NCBI GenBank assembly: GCA_013362805.1
Contig: JABFVL010000001.1
Location: forward strand, 42,672-106,671
DNA: 64,000 nucleotides
Reading direction: 5' to 3'
Source: Mycobacteriales bacterium
Lineage (GTDB): Bacteria; Actinomycetota; Actinomycetes; Mycobacteriales; QHCE01
The translations under genes were made by a program, and so were the position numbers. Shown piece after piece: positions 22,323 through 30,722 of this stretch. Position 1 is the first letter of the stretch, and each line of letters begins with the position of its first letter. Under the pieces are notes generated by a model. It saw nothing but the letters and a program-made list of their open reading frames with translations. It did no database searches and was not told the origin of the DNA.

Positions 22323-22354
22323 AGGGCCGGTCACTCGCATGAGTGACCGGCCCT
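22323..22354. terminator. bidirectional intrinsic terminator between pyrG and the TM2 gene
   Basis: A perfect 14-bp stem, arms AGGGCCGGTCACTC and GAGTGACCGGCCCT with loop GCAT. It is followed on the plus strand by a T-run after a short gap and preceded by an A-run (which gives Us on the minus strand). It serves convergent pyrG and the TM2 gene. Confidence 0.85.
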
Positions 22355-22363
22355 CATCCGTTT

Positions 22364-22888
22364 TTATGGACGGAGCGGACGACCGTCAGCGTCTGTGCCG
22401 CCGTTGACGAGGATCAAGATGCCGTCAATGACACCCCACAGGGCGCCACAGCCCAGGGTGACTACGGAAACAACAAGCTGAGCGATGCCCATGCCGATGT
22501 GACCGGTGTAGAAACGACCGACCCCGAATCCGCCAAGCAGGATGCCAAGAATACCGGCGATCATTTTCTGCTTATCGGAGTAAGGCTGGCCAGTCGCGGG
22601 ATCTACCCCGTAGGGCGCGCCGGGCATAGGCTGAGGCTGTCCACCTGGGAAACCGCCACCGGGTGGTGGGTATCCGCCGCCAGGAGGCGGGAAGCCACCA
22701 GGTTGTCCGCCGGGAGGCGGTGGGAATCCGCCGGGAGGCGGACCCTGGTGACCGGGAGGCGGTGGGAAACCGCCGGGCTGTCCGCCGCCGGGAGGCGGGA
22801 AGCCACCAGGAGGTGGAGGTGGTGGGCTACCTGCGGGGCCACCTGATGAAGGTTGGCCCTCTCCTTGAGGTGAGTTAGGGAACGTCAT
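22364..22888 (-). CDS. TM2-domain protein with Pro/Gly-rich N-terminus
   Basis: 174 aa. Residues about 1-98 are a low-complexity run of PPPGG, GGFPPP and QPGG units, then a VDPATGQPYSDKQK linker. The TM2 domain at about 108-160 has two helices: IAGILGILLGGFGVGRFYTGHIGMGIAQL and a second helix ending DGILILVN. TM2 proteins with such tails are common in actinomycetes; the tail may bind wall or partner proteins. Function unknown. The ATG is preceded by TACCCT at 7 nt, so it is probably leaderless. Confidence 0.88.
   Translation of the reverse strand: MTFPNSPQGEGQPSSGGPAGSPPPPPPGGFPPPGGGQPGGFPPPPGHQGPPPGGFPPPPGGQPGGFPPPGGGYPPPGGGFPGGQPQPMPGAPYGVDPATGQPYSDKQKMIAGILGILLGGFGVGRFYTGHIGMGIAQLVVSVVTLGCGALWGVIDGILILVNGGTDADGRPLRP
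22680..22815. repeat. GGGAGGCGG low-complexity repeat inside the TM2 gene
   Basis: GGGAGGCGG recurs four times exactly, plus near copies, often as CCGCCGGGAGGCGG. It encodes the Pro/Gly-rich tail. It is a coding low-complexity tract, prone to slippage, not a CRISPR array. Confidence 0.8.
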
Positions 22889-22895
22889 GCGCGTC

Positions 22896-22901
22896 AGGGT
22901 A
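22896..22901 (-). promoter_or_regulatory. -10 box of leaderless TM2-gene promoter
   Basis: TACCCT on the minus strand, then 7 nt, then the ATG at 22888. Confidence 0.45.
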
Positions 22902-23083
22902 CCGTGCCTGGTCGACGGGCACGCTTAATGGCACCTAGTGTGCTAGCGAGATCAACAATTTCAGGCAACTTCGCACGCTGAGCAGCGGAATCTGGTGAGC
23001 TTTGCCGGGGTCGCTCACAAGGCGCCAGAGGCTTAGCCTCACGGCAGAGCCCACGATGTTCTGGTTTCGAAAGGTGGATAAGG

Positions 23084-24199
23084 GTGAAGATTGGTGTTCC
23101 AAGAGAGATCAAAAACCACGAGTACCGTGTAGCGACTACACCCGCCGGTGTGGTGGAGTTGGTTCGCAACGGGCACGAGGTTTTTGTGGAGGCCCAAGCT
23201 GGCGCGGGTTGCTCAATTCCCGACAGGGACTATGAAGCCGCCGGGGCCAAAGTGTTGGGCACGGCAGATGAGGTGTGGGGGCTCGGCGAGCTCATTTTGA
23301 AGGTGAAGGAGCCCATCGCGGCCGAATATCACCGCATGCAGCCTGGTCAGACTCTGTTCACCTATCTCCATTTGGCCGCGTCCAAGGAATGCACGGACGC
23401 GCTTATCGAGCGCAAGGTGACCGCGATCGCGTATGAAACCGTTGAACTGGCCGACGGGTCGTTGCCGCTTTTGGCGCCGATGAGTGAGGTCGCGGGGCGA
23501 CTTGCTCCCCAGGTCGGTTCGCAGTTTTTGATGCGGGCGCTAGGTGGCCGCGGTGTCCTAATGGGTGGCGTGCCCGGGGTTCGCCCGGCGAATGTGGTGG
23601 TGATCGGCGCTGGTGTGTCGGGCATGAACGCGGCCACGATCGCTTTGGGTATGGGCGCCGAGGTGACGTTGCTCGACAAAAATATTGATCGGCTGCGCGC
23701 GGCGGACAAAATTTTCGCGGGCCGGCTCAAGACAATCGCCTCGAACGCTTTTGAGTTGGAATATGCGGTGTTGCAGGCCGACTTGGTCATCGGTGCTGTG
23801 TTGGTGCCAGGGGCCAAGGCGCCGACGTTGGTGACAAACGAGCAGGTTTCCCGGATGCGGCCCGGCAGTGTGTTGGTCGATATTTCGATCGACCAGGGTG
23901 GCTGTTTTGAGGATTCTCGTCCTACCACGCATGCCGACCCGGTGTATCGGGTTCACGATTCGATTTTCTACTGCGTTGCGAACATGCCTGGTTCGGTTCC
24001 GCACACGTCAACCTATGCACTGACCAACGTGACGTTGCCGTATGCGGTGGAGTTGGCGAACAAGGGCTGGAAGCAGGCGCTGCGCGATGATCACGCCCTT
24101 GCTTTGGGCTTGAATACCTTCGACGGACATATCACGTATGCCCCGGTCGCTCAGGCGCATGGAGCGCAGGCGCTGAGCCTTGATGAGGTGCTGAGTTAA
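23084..24199 (+). CDS. ald: alanine dehydrogenase
   Basis: NAD-dependent interconversion of L-alanine with pyruvate and ammonia; 371 aa, standard length, normally a cytosolic hexamer. Starts MKIGVPREIKNHEYRVATTPAGV. The substrate-binding Lys and His lie in KVKEPIAAEYHRM and LFTYLHLAA. The NAD-binding Rossmann motif is VVVIGAGVSGMNAATIALGMGA, and SIDQGGCFEDSRPTTHADPVYRVHDSIFYCVANMPGSVP-type motifs are diagnostic (given here in part). GTG start with AAGGTGG upstream. It is followed by xerD after 4 bp. Confidence 0.95.
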   Translation: MKIGVPREIKNHEYRVATTPAGVVELVRNGHEVFVEAQAGAGCSIPDRDYEAAGAKVLGTADEVWGLGELILKVKEPIAAEYHRMQPGQTLFTYLHLAASKECTDALIERKVTAIAYETVELADGSLPLLAPMSEVAGRLAPQVGSQFLMRALGGRGVLMGGVPGVRPANVVVIGAGVSGMNAATIALGMGAEVTLLDKNIDRLRAADKIFAGRLKTIASNAFELEYAVLQADLVIGAVLVPGAKAPTLVTNEQVSRMRPGSVLVDISIDQGGCFEDSRPTTHADPVYRVHDSIFYCVANMPGSVPHTSTYALTNVTLPYAVELANKGWKQALRDDHALALGLNTFDGHITYAPVAQAHGAQALSLDEVLS

Positions 24200-24203
24200 C
24201 GGG

Positions 24204-25100
24204 ATGGATGTGGAGCGGGCTATCCGTGGTTTTCTCGACCATGTCGCGGTCGAGCGCGGGTTGGCCCGCAATACTCTTGCCGCGTATCGGCGCGATCTAT
24301 CGCGTTTTGCTGGCTGGCTTGCTGGACGGGGCTTGTCAGCGGTTACCACTGTTGAATTGGGCGAATATGTAGCGTGGTTGCGTGCTGGCGATGAGGAACA
24401 TCCAGCGTTGTCTGCCGCGTCCACCGCACGTTCACTCAGCGCGGTTCGGGGTCTGTATCGTTTCGCGGTGCGCGAGGGATGGTGCGAAACTGATCCCGCG
24501 GCCCGGCTGCATCCGCCTACGGTGGCGTTTCGGTTGCCAAAAGCGATTCCGTTCTCTCAGATAGAACAAGTGTTGGCCGCGGTTGTGGGCGAGGATGCTC
24601 GGGCGTTGCGTGATCGGGCGTTGATGGAGTTCTTGTATGGCACGGGCGCTCGCATTTCCGAGGCGGTGACATTGGCGGTCGACGATGTTGATCGTGACGC
24701 TGGAGTTGTGTCCATTCACGGCAAGGGCGGCAAAACCCGGATAGTGCCGGTTGGTTCGTATGCTTTGCGGGCTTTGGATGCTTATTTGGTGCGGGGGCGT
24801 CCGACATTCGCTGGCAAGGTGCCGGCGCTGTTTTTGAACGCACGCGGTGGGCAGCTTTCTCGACAAAGTGGTTGGGCGATTTTGAAGTCCGCCGCGGCCG
24901 CCGTGGGGATTGATGATATTTCCCCACACACCTTGCGGCATTCTTTTGCTACTCATTTGCTCGATGGGGGAGCCGACATACGTGTTGTGCAGGAGCTGTT
25001 GGGGCACTCCTCGCTGACGACGACCCAGGTGTACACCTTGGTGACTGTTGAGCGGCTTCGTGAGGTCTACGCCGACGCGCACCCTCGCGCTTTGGCATAG
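24204..25100 (+). CDS. xerD: tyrosine recombinase XerD
   Basis: Resolves chromosome dimers at dif together with XerC; 298 aa. The N-terminal SAM-like core-binding domain (about 1-90) begins RAIRGFLDHVAVERGLARNTLAAYRRDL. The catalytic domain holds all six residues: R in TGARISEAV, K in HGKGGKTRIVPV, H-x-x-R in PHTLRHSFATHLL, H in LLGHSSL and nucleophile Tyr in TTTQVYTLV. The ald-xerD spacing of 4 bp suggests co-transcription. The 3' end abuts the convergent AraC-type gene with no gap. Confidence 0.95.
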   Translation: MDVERAIRGFLDHVAVERGLARNTLAAYRRDLSRFAGWLAGRGLSAVTTVELGEYVAWLRAGDEEHPALSAASTARSLSAVRGLYRFAVREGWCETDPAARLHPPTVAFRLPKAIPFSQIEQVLAAVVGEDARALRDRALMEFLYGTGARISEAVTLAVDDVDRDAGVVSIHGKGGKTRIVPVGSYALRALDAYLVRGRPTFAGKVPALFLNARGGQLSRQSGWAILKSAAAAVGIDDISPHTLRHSFATHLLDGGADIRVVQELLGHSSLTTTQVYTLVTVERLREVYADAHPRALA

Positions 25101-26045
25101 TTAGGCGGCCTCGCGGAATGCGCGTCGATATGTTTCTGGCGGGACTCCGATAGTCCGATGAAAGTGGCGGCGTAGTGTTGCCGCGCTGCCCATGCCGGCT
25201 CGTTCCGCGATCCGTTCGACGGTGTTGTCAGTGCGTTCGAGGAGCTCTTTCGCTCGGTTCATTCGTTGTGCGAGTAGCCAATTCATGGGGGTTGTTCCGG
25301 TGCTGGATCGGAATCTTCGGGTGAGCTGACGCGCGCTCATATTTGCTTGGTGGGCCAGGTCATCAACTGTCAGATTTTGCTCCAGGTGTGTCAGCGCCCA
25401 GGAGAGCACATCTGAGAGCCCTTCAAGGTCGCGGTGTGGCACTGGTGCGGTCATGAATTGGGCTTGTCCTCCGGGCCGGTGGGGCGCGACCACAAGGCGG
25501 CGGGCTATGGCGTTGGCGACCGATGCGCCATGGTCTAGCCGCACTAGATGTAGGCATAGGTCTATGCCTGATGCTTTTCCAGCTGATGTGAATACCTGTC
25601 CGTCGCCGATGTAGAGAATCTCAGGGTTGACCTGAATCTTGGGGTGTCGGTCGGCCAGTAGTGCGGAATGCATCCAGTGGGTGGTGGCGGCTTTGCCATC
25701 AAGGATGCCGGCAGCGGCAAGAACGAAGGCGCCGGTGCAGATGGACGCGATGCGTGCTCCGTTGTCGTATGCGGCGCGGATTGCTTCGACAAGTGCCTTC
25801 GGCGGTCGCATATCTCCGTCGTGGCATGCGGGCACGATCACCGTGTCCGCCTTGGCGAGTTCATCTAGTCCATGGGTTGGTTCGGCGCGGAACCAGCCGC
25901 CCACGTGTGCTTGTGGTGGGCCACCGAGGGTGAATTCATACCAGGGGAGTGTCGCTTCTGGCTCTGGTGTCCCAAAGATGGCGATGGGCGCGGCGAGTTC
26001 AAAGAGGGGGACGCCGTTGGTGACTGCGAGTGAGACACGGACCAT
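25101..26045 (-). CDS. GATase1-like/AraC family transcriptional regulator (FtrA type)
   Basis: 314 aa. N-terminal DJ-1/PfpI-like class I glutamine-amidotransferase domain (about 1-170) with the elbow cysteine C103 in ASICTGAFVLAAAG, then an AraC double helix-turn-helix at about 210-312 (LTVDDLAHQANMSARQLTRRFRSSTGTTPMNW-type pattern; IAERAGMGSAATLRRHFHRTIGVPPETYRRAF). This class usually senses a small ligand through the first domain and activates a neighbouring catabolic or transport operon. It is divergent from the MFS-amidase-tryptophanase genes, which are the likely targets. The ATG sits 7 nt after TACAAT. Confidence 0.9.
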   Translation of the reverse strand: MVRVSLAVTNGVPLFELAAPIAIFGTPEPEATLPWYEFTLGGPPQAHVGGWFRAEPTHGLDELAKADTVIVPACHDGDMRPPKALVEAIRAAYDNGARIASICTGAFVLAAAGILDGKAATTHWMHSALLADRHPKIQVNPEILYIGDGQVFTSAGKASGIDLCLHLVRLDHGASVANAIARRLVVAPHRPGGQAQFMTAPVPHRDLEGLSDVLSWALTHLEQNLTVDDLAHQANMSARQLTRRFRSSTGTTPMNWLLAQRMNRAKELLERTDNTVERIAERAGMGSAATLRRHFHRTIGVPPETYRRAFREAA

Positions 26046-26052
26046 GTCGGTA

Positions 26053-26058
26053 ATTGTA
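26053..26058 (-). promoter_or_regulatory. -10 box of leaderless araC-type gene
   Basis: Minus-strand TACAAT, a near-consensus -10, is followed by 7 nt and the ATG at 26045. Confidence 0.55.
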
Positions 26059-26103
26059 CGGATGTTGTCGTTACGGACACTGGTTCAGGTCGGGCACAGT
26101 CGA

Positions 26104-26109
26104 AATGAT
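26104..26109 (+). promoter_or_regulatory. candidate -10 box of the MFS operon
   Basis: AATGAT has the key A at position 2 and T at position 6, and lies 6 nt before the GTG chosen as MFS start. The divergent regulator promoter is about 45 bp away, so one regulator site could control both. Confidence 0.35.
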
Positions 26110-26115
26110 CGTCAG

Positions 26116-27366
26116 GTGACAACGTTTTCTTTGCTCGCGAAGCGGACTGACCCGAGTTCGAAGAACTGGCGGCCGGTCGGACTTTCCGTCGCGGCGGTGG
26201 GTTGGGGCGCGAACCAGTTCGCTCCCCTGCTGGTGATGTACCGAGCACAAAGCGGACTATCGGCGGCGGCCGTCCAAGCGACCTTTGGTATTTACGCACT
26301 CGGATTGATTCCAGGCTTGCTGCTCGGCGGGCCGCTGTCAGATAAGCGGGGTCGTAGAAGCGTCATGCTCGCAGCACTTGCGTTGTCATTAACGGCAAGC
26401 ATTTTGCTCGTATATGGAGGACAGCGCTCCGCGATGCTTTTTGTAGGTCGGCTTGTCGCTGGCATTGCCAGCGGAGCAGCATTTAGTGCGGGGACCGCGT
26501 GGATCAAAGAACTTTCCGCAGGTAGCCCCGATAATCCTGGAGCTCGCCGGTCTACCATCGCAATGACCTCTGGCTTCGCCGTTGGGCCGTTATGCGCGGG
26601 CATCATCGCCCAATTCGCGCCATACCCGGAAGTGCTGTGCTATTCGCCGCACCTCGTGCTCGTAACAGCGGCTGCATGTCTGATTTATCGAATGCCCGAC
26701 TTTCGACAAGGGAATCCAACGGTTGCGCGGGCACCCTCCTTGTCGCCGTTGGCGATGCGGCGCATGGTCACGGTCATTTTTCCTTTCGCGCCCTGGGTCT
26801 TCGGGTCAGCGGCTATCGGACTTGCGTATCTACCGGGGCTGATGAGCGAACAAGTGGGTGAGAACGCATTACTCTTCGCGGCATTCATCACCGCGTTGGG
26901 TGCTCTCGCCGGTATCGCGATACAGCCCCTGGCTCGAATGCTGGATGCCGCACACCACTCACGGCTGCTGCTGGGCTCGATGATGCTCGTAATAGCTGGA
27001 ATATCAATCGCGGCAGTAGCGGCACACGTGCGCACCGTTCCCCTTGCCGTGCTAGCTTCGATCGTCCTCGGCTTCGGCTATGGCGCGTGTCAAGTCGGCG
27101 GGCTGCTCGAGGTTCAGCGTCTCGCACCCGCACATGCGTTGGCAAGAGTCACCGCGTCGTACCAAGCCGTGACTTACCTCGGGTTTGGTGTGCCCTTTGC
27201 GCTCGCGGCAATAGATGGACGATTTTCGCCGAGCGCTCTTCTTATCGGCGTCTCGCTCCTCGCCGTCCTGACACTCGCGCTTGTGTACAGCGCGGACAAA
27301 ATTCTTCGTTCCTCTGCGCCTAGCAGCCCAACAGAAAGCACGGTTCGCTATGTCGAAACCACATGA
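26116..27366 (+). CDS. MFS transporter (12-TM)
   Basis: 416 aa with about 12 helices. The cytosolic loop 2-3 motif GGPLSDKRGRRSVML is the MFS motif A. Tail is charged. The substrate is not predictable; its operon with an amidase and a tryptophanase-family enzyme suggests uptake of an amide or amino acid, or export of a product such as indole (inference). The frame is open far upstream, but the antisense AraC-type gene occupies that part, and the GTG at 26116 fits both a leaderless -10 and the first helix. The stop lies inside the amidase start region, an overlap of 17 bp. Confidence 0.85.
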   Translation: MTTFSLLAKRTDPSSKNWRPVGLSVAAVGWGANQFAPLLVMYRAQSGLSAAAVQATFGIYALGLIPGLLLGGPLSDKRGRRSVMLAALALSLTASILLVYGGQRSAMLFVGRLVAGIASGAAFSAGTAWIKELSAGSPDNPGARRSTIAMTSGFAVGPLCAGIIAQFAPYPEVLCYSPHLVLVTAAACLIYRMPDFRQGNPTVARAPSLSPLAMRRMVTVIFPFAPWVFGSAAIGLAYLPGLMSEQVGENALLFAAFITALGALAGIAIQPLARMLDAAHHSRLLLGSMMLVIAGISIAAVAAHVRTVPLAVLASIVLGFGYGACQVGGLLEVQRLAPAHALARVTASYQAVTYLGFGVPFALAAIDGRFSPSALLIGVSLLAVLTLALVYSADKILRSSAPSSPTESTVRYVETT

Positions 27367-28681
27367 TGACTTCATTCAACTATTGACTAATGCCCGCAAA
27401 CTCCAAGAGACCCATGGTGCGTTCGTTGAGATTGCCGAAAGCGTCGACGCGCGGACCGTAATTGCTGATCAGGTATTGGCATCTGTGCCGTTCGCGGTGA
27501 AGGACAATATTCATACTGCTGGATTCGGTTGCGGTGCGGGTCACCCCGCGTTGTCGGGCTCGCGCCCGTTTGTGGAAGCCAGCGTGGTGCGGCGACTACG
27601 AGATGCCGGTGCGGTGCCTATCGGAACCACCAACATGCACGAGCTGGCTTTCGGGATTACGAGCAACAACGGACACTTCGGGGCTGTTCGAAACCCTTTC
27701 GATCCCTCGCGAGTCGCGGGAGGTTCTAGCGGGGGCAGCGCGGTTGCTGTCGCCGCCGGTGTTGTGCCATTTGCTCTCGGCACTGATACGGGCGGGTCCA
27801 TGCGCGTTCCCGCGTCTTTTTGCGGTGTCGTTGGGCTGCGCCCCTCTATCGGGCGCTATCCCGCAGATGGTGTTATCCCGTTATCCCGCACTCGGGACAC
27901 CATCGGGGTTTTCGGCCGCTCAGTCACGGATGTGCAGACGGTGGATTCGGTAATTACTGGTGAATATAGTGCGCTGACCACCCCGCTAGATATTAGAAAA
28001 TTGCGAGTGGGCGTGCCCAATAGTTTCTTTGAGGACCTCGCGCCAGATGTCGCGCAAACGTCTGAATTATGGCTGACGATATTGCGAGATGCTGGCGCGA
28101 TTTTGGTGGAGTTAGATACGAGTGATTTGCATGCGATGGACGCTGAATGCAGTTTCACGATTGTGCTGTATGAGATTGTGCGTGATTTGGCCGCATATTT
28201 AGAGGAGCACGACCAATCGTTGGGCGGCCTGAGAATTGAAGATCTCGTGAAAAGCTCGGGCTCACCCGATGTAGCGAATCTTCTGACGCAAGCTTTAGCG
28301 GGCTCAATTTCCAAAAAGGACTATATTGAAGCATTGCGAACGCGTGATCGTATGCGCGCGAGGTATGCCGACATTTTCTCATCACAAGTTGATGTGCTGA
28401 CGTATCCAACGGTGCGCGTTTTGCCACCAGAGATTGGTGAAGATTCCACGATTCATCACAACGGGCGCGAAGTTCCCGTGTTTCCCACCATTGTGGCTAA
28501 CACGGGCCCTGGTTCGATTGCGGGTGTGCCCTCAATCAGTCTCCCGGGCTTGAACTCGGTTCACGGTCTACCTATCGGCATGTCTATTGAAGCCGCAGCG
28601 GGGACCGATCGATATTTGCTTAACGTTGCTCGTGCAATCGAACGCGTCACAGATTTTTTGTCTAAATTTGGCCGAAAATAG
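27350..28681 (+). CDS. amidase signature family hydrolase
   Basis: 443 aa, cytosolic. It hydrolyses an amide to acid and ammonia. The Ser-cisSer-Lys triad is visible: K51 in PFAVKDNIHTAG, S126 in RVAGGSSGGSAVA and nucleophile S150 in GTDTGGSMRVPA. The family includes indoleacetamide and mandelamide hydrolases and the GatA subunit; there is no gatB/gatC here, and it looks like a catabolic member. The ATG at 27350 overlaps the MFS gene by 17 bp. Its second half uses more A/T-rich codons than neighbouring core genes, in line with an acquired block. Confidence 0.88.
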   Translation: MSKPHDDFIQLLTNARKLQETHGAFVEIAESVDARTVIADQVLASVPFAVKDNIHTAGFGCGAGHPALSGSRPFVEASVVRRLRDAGAVPIGTTNMHELAFGITSNNGHFGAVRNPFDPSRVAGGSSGGSAVAVAAGVVPFALGTDTGGSMRVPASFCGVVGLRPSIGRYPADGVIPLSRTRDTIGVFGRSVTDVQTVDSVITGEYSALTTPLDIRKLRVGVPNSFFEDLAPDVAQTSELWLTILRDAGAILVELDTSDLHAMDAECSFTIVLYEIVRDLAAYLEEHDQSLGGLRIEDLVKSSGSPDVANLLTQALAGSISKKDYIEALRTRDRMRARYADIFSSQVDVLTYPTVRVLPPEIGEDSTIHHNGREVPVFPTIVANTGPGSIAGVPSISLPGLNSVHGLPIGMSIEAAAGTDRYLLNVARAIERVTDFLSKFGRK

Positions 28682-28794
28682 GAGGGATACATAACTACAA
28701 AGAGGTTAAGTCTCTCAAGGAATCTTGATGACATGAAAGAGCACTGTTTAGCTCGCAATAACGTCTGTCGTCGAGTTCCTACGGAGGAACACAT

Positions 28795-30171
28795 ATGCCG
28801 CCCATTTTCATGGAGCCGTTTCGAATTAAAGCGGTCGAACCTTTGGCATTTCCGACAGTCGAAGAACGGCAACTTGCCTTAACAAATGCCGGATATAACC
28901 TCTTTCGCATACCAGCCCGCCAGATCACCATTGACTTATTGACTGACTCAGGCACTGGCGCTATGTCAGCGAGCCAATGGGCCGCCATGATGAGCGGCGA
29001 TGAATCTTATGCTGGGGCCCGATCCTTCGAACGGTTCGAATCAGTCGTTGGTGACCTCACCGGTTACCGAGAAGTCATACCCGTCCACCAAGGGCGCGCC
29101 GCCGAACGGCTCGTGTTTTCCTCACTGCTCGAACCCGGTGACATATCAGTGAGCAACACCCACTTCGACACCACCAGAGCAAATGTGGAACACGTGGGAG
29201 CACAAGCCATCGATATGGTGGTGAGCTCTGAGACCAACGAGCCATTGGAATTTGGCGGCGACCTGGATATCGACGCGGTGACCAAACTTTTGGAGAGCGA
29301 AGATGGCTCGCGCGTGCGCTGTGTGGTCCTGACCATCACAAACAACGCTGGCGGTGGACAGCCCGTCTCTATGGCCAATGTGCGAGCGGCACGCGCCTTG
29401 TGCGATCGGTTCAATGTTCCGCTGTGGCTCGATGCATCGCGGTTTGCCGAAAACGCCTATCTCGTCACCGAACGTGATCCGGACTACGCTCACCTGTCGC
29501 CGCGCGCCGTGGCCGAGGAGACTTTCCGGCTCGCGGACGGTTGCTGGGCAAGCTTGAAAAAAGACGCCATCGCCAACATGGGTGGAGTGATCGCCCTTCA
29601 AGATTCGGCGTTGGCTGAACGACTCCGTCAACTGCTCATCACGACTGAGGGATTCTCCACCTATGGCGGCTTGGCGGGCCGCGATCTGGAAGCCATCGCA
29701 CAGGGACTCCTGGAAGTGACGGATACCGAATACTTGCGATACCGGGCTCAGGCCGCACGCTGGTTCGGCGCAGAGCTGGAGCAGGCTGGCTTGCCGGTAC
29801 AAAATCCGACTGGGTGCCATGCGGTATATGTTGACGCCGCCGCGCTGTTGCCGCATATTCCCGTGCAGCATTTTCCTGGTCAGGCGCTAGCTTGTGCGCT
29901 GTATGAGCAAGCGGCCATTCGTACGTGCGAGCTGGGAACCTTGGCGTTTGGCGCGGTCGACCCGGCCGGCGGCCCAGACATCGCCGCCCCAAAGGAACTT
30001 GTTCGTTTCGCTCTGCCCCGGCGCGTCTACACGCGTAACCATCTTGAGTACGTCATTGAGGCAGCAGCGACAGTAGCCGCGAAATCAGAGGAATTGCCGG
30101 GTTATTCTATTGTGAGCCAGCCTTCGGCACTTCGGCATTTCTCAGCGCATCTCGCGCCGATTTCTGCCTAA
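28795..30171 (+). CDS. tryptophanase / tyrosine phenol-lyase family beta-eliminating lyase
   Basis: 458-aa PLP enzyme. Conserved blocks are IDLLTDSGTGAMS, GDESYAGARSFERF, PVHQGRAAERLVF, TNNAGGGQPVSMAN, LDASRFAENAYLV and the PLP lysine K256 in SLKKDAIANMGG. It cleaves an aromatic amino acid to pyruvate, ammonia and an aromatic product. At the place where tyrosine phenol-lyases have an Arg (the MERGI motif) this protein has Leu (CELGT), as tryptophanases have an aliphatic residue, so indole formation from tryptophan is more likely. One change stands out: PVHQGR in place of PTHQGR. ATG with a good AGGAG. Operon-like with the amidase, 113 bp upstream. Confidence 0.85.
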   Translation: MPPIFMEPFRIKAVEPLAFPTVEERQLALTNAGYNLFRIPARQITIDLLTDSGTGAMSASQWAAMMSGDESYAGARSFERFESVVGDLTGYREVIPVHQGRAAERLVFSSLLEPGDISVSNTHFDTTRANVEHVGAQAIDMVVSSETNEPLEFGGDLDIDAVTKLLESEDGSRVRCVVLTITNNAGGGQPVSMANVRAARALCDRFNVPLWLDASRFAENAYLVTERDPDYAHLSPRAVAEETFRLADGCWASLKKDAIANMGGVIALQDSALAERLRQLLITTEGFSTYGGLAGRDLEAIAQGLLEVTDTEYLRYRAQAARWFGAELEQAGLPVQNPTGCHAVYVDAAALLPHIPVQHFPGQALACALYEQAAIRTCELGTLAFGAVDPAGGPDIAAPKELVRFALPRRVYTRNHLEYVIEAAATVAAKSEELPGYSIVSQPSALRHFSAHLAPISA

Positions 30172-30191
30172 CGTTTTGGAGTGATGTCGAT

Positions 30192-30713
30192 ATGACGCAA
30201 CACTCAACGGCTGAGGTCAGTTTTGTTTCCTTGCCTGTGAAAGCCATGATGGCGCTGGTACAAGAAGATTTGGATGGTGCCAGCGCTGAAACTGGTGTGC
30301 GGTTGACACAGTTTTTCCTGGAGGATGACGCTCTATGGCTGTGGCGCTACCGACTTAGTCAGCTCGCAGCCGATCCTCGGATCGAACCGTGGCTAGTGCG
30401 TATTGTGGCGCTTGACGCCGATGGCGCTGTAGTGGGGCACGGCGGATTTCATGGTGCCCCAGACGCTGACGGCATGGTCGAACTCGGATATGGCGTCGAT
30501 CCAGCTCATAGACGCAAAGGCTATGCCAGGGCCATGTTGATTGAGCTGCTCTCGCGTGCCACTGCTGATCCCCAGATCAAGGTCGTGCGTGCCGCTATTC
30601 GGCCGGATAATGTTGCCTCGTTGGCAACTATTAACGGTTTCGGATTCACCCAAGTGGGCGAGCAGATCGATGAGATCGATGGGCTCGAACTTTTGTTTGA
30701 GCGGCCCGCTTAA
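30192..30713 (+). CDS. GNAT N-acetyltransferase
   Basis: 173 aa. The GNAT core lies at about 70-150: VRIVALDADGAVVGHGGFHG (strands 2-4), ELGYGVDPAHRRKGYARAMLIEL with the acetyl-CoA pyrophosphate loop RRKGYA, and VVRAAIRPDNVASLATINGFGFTQVG, as in RimJ/RimL-type enzymes. The acceptor is unknown. It follows the tryptophanase-family gene after 20 bp with GGAG, so it may belong to that operon. Its end is 9 bp from the convergent baeRF gene. Confidence 0.85.
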   Translation: MTQHSTAEVSFVSLPVKAMMALVQEDLDGASAETGVRLTQFFLEDDALWLWRYRLSQLAADPRIEPWLVRIVALDADGAVVGHGGFHGAPDADGMVELGYGVDPAHRRKGYARAMLIELLSRATADPQIKVVRAAIRPDNVASLATINGFGFTQVGEQIDEIDGLELLFERPA

Positions 30714-30722
30714 ATCGAGCGC

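Noticed and set aside
22680..22815. Possible CRISPR array
   Set aside because: The repeats are in frame, code for Pro/Gly-rich protein and lack spacers of constant length.
25639..26115. Upstream extension of the MFS frame
   Set aside because: It lies antisense to the AraC-type gene, reads as low-complexity sequence and has no membrane helix; the GTG at 26116 fits.
28682..28794. tnaC-like leader peptide before the tryptophanase-family gene
   Set aside because: The short ATG frame in this gap has no Trp codon before the lyase start and runs into the lyase gene; no leader or attenuator could be supported.
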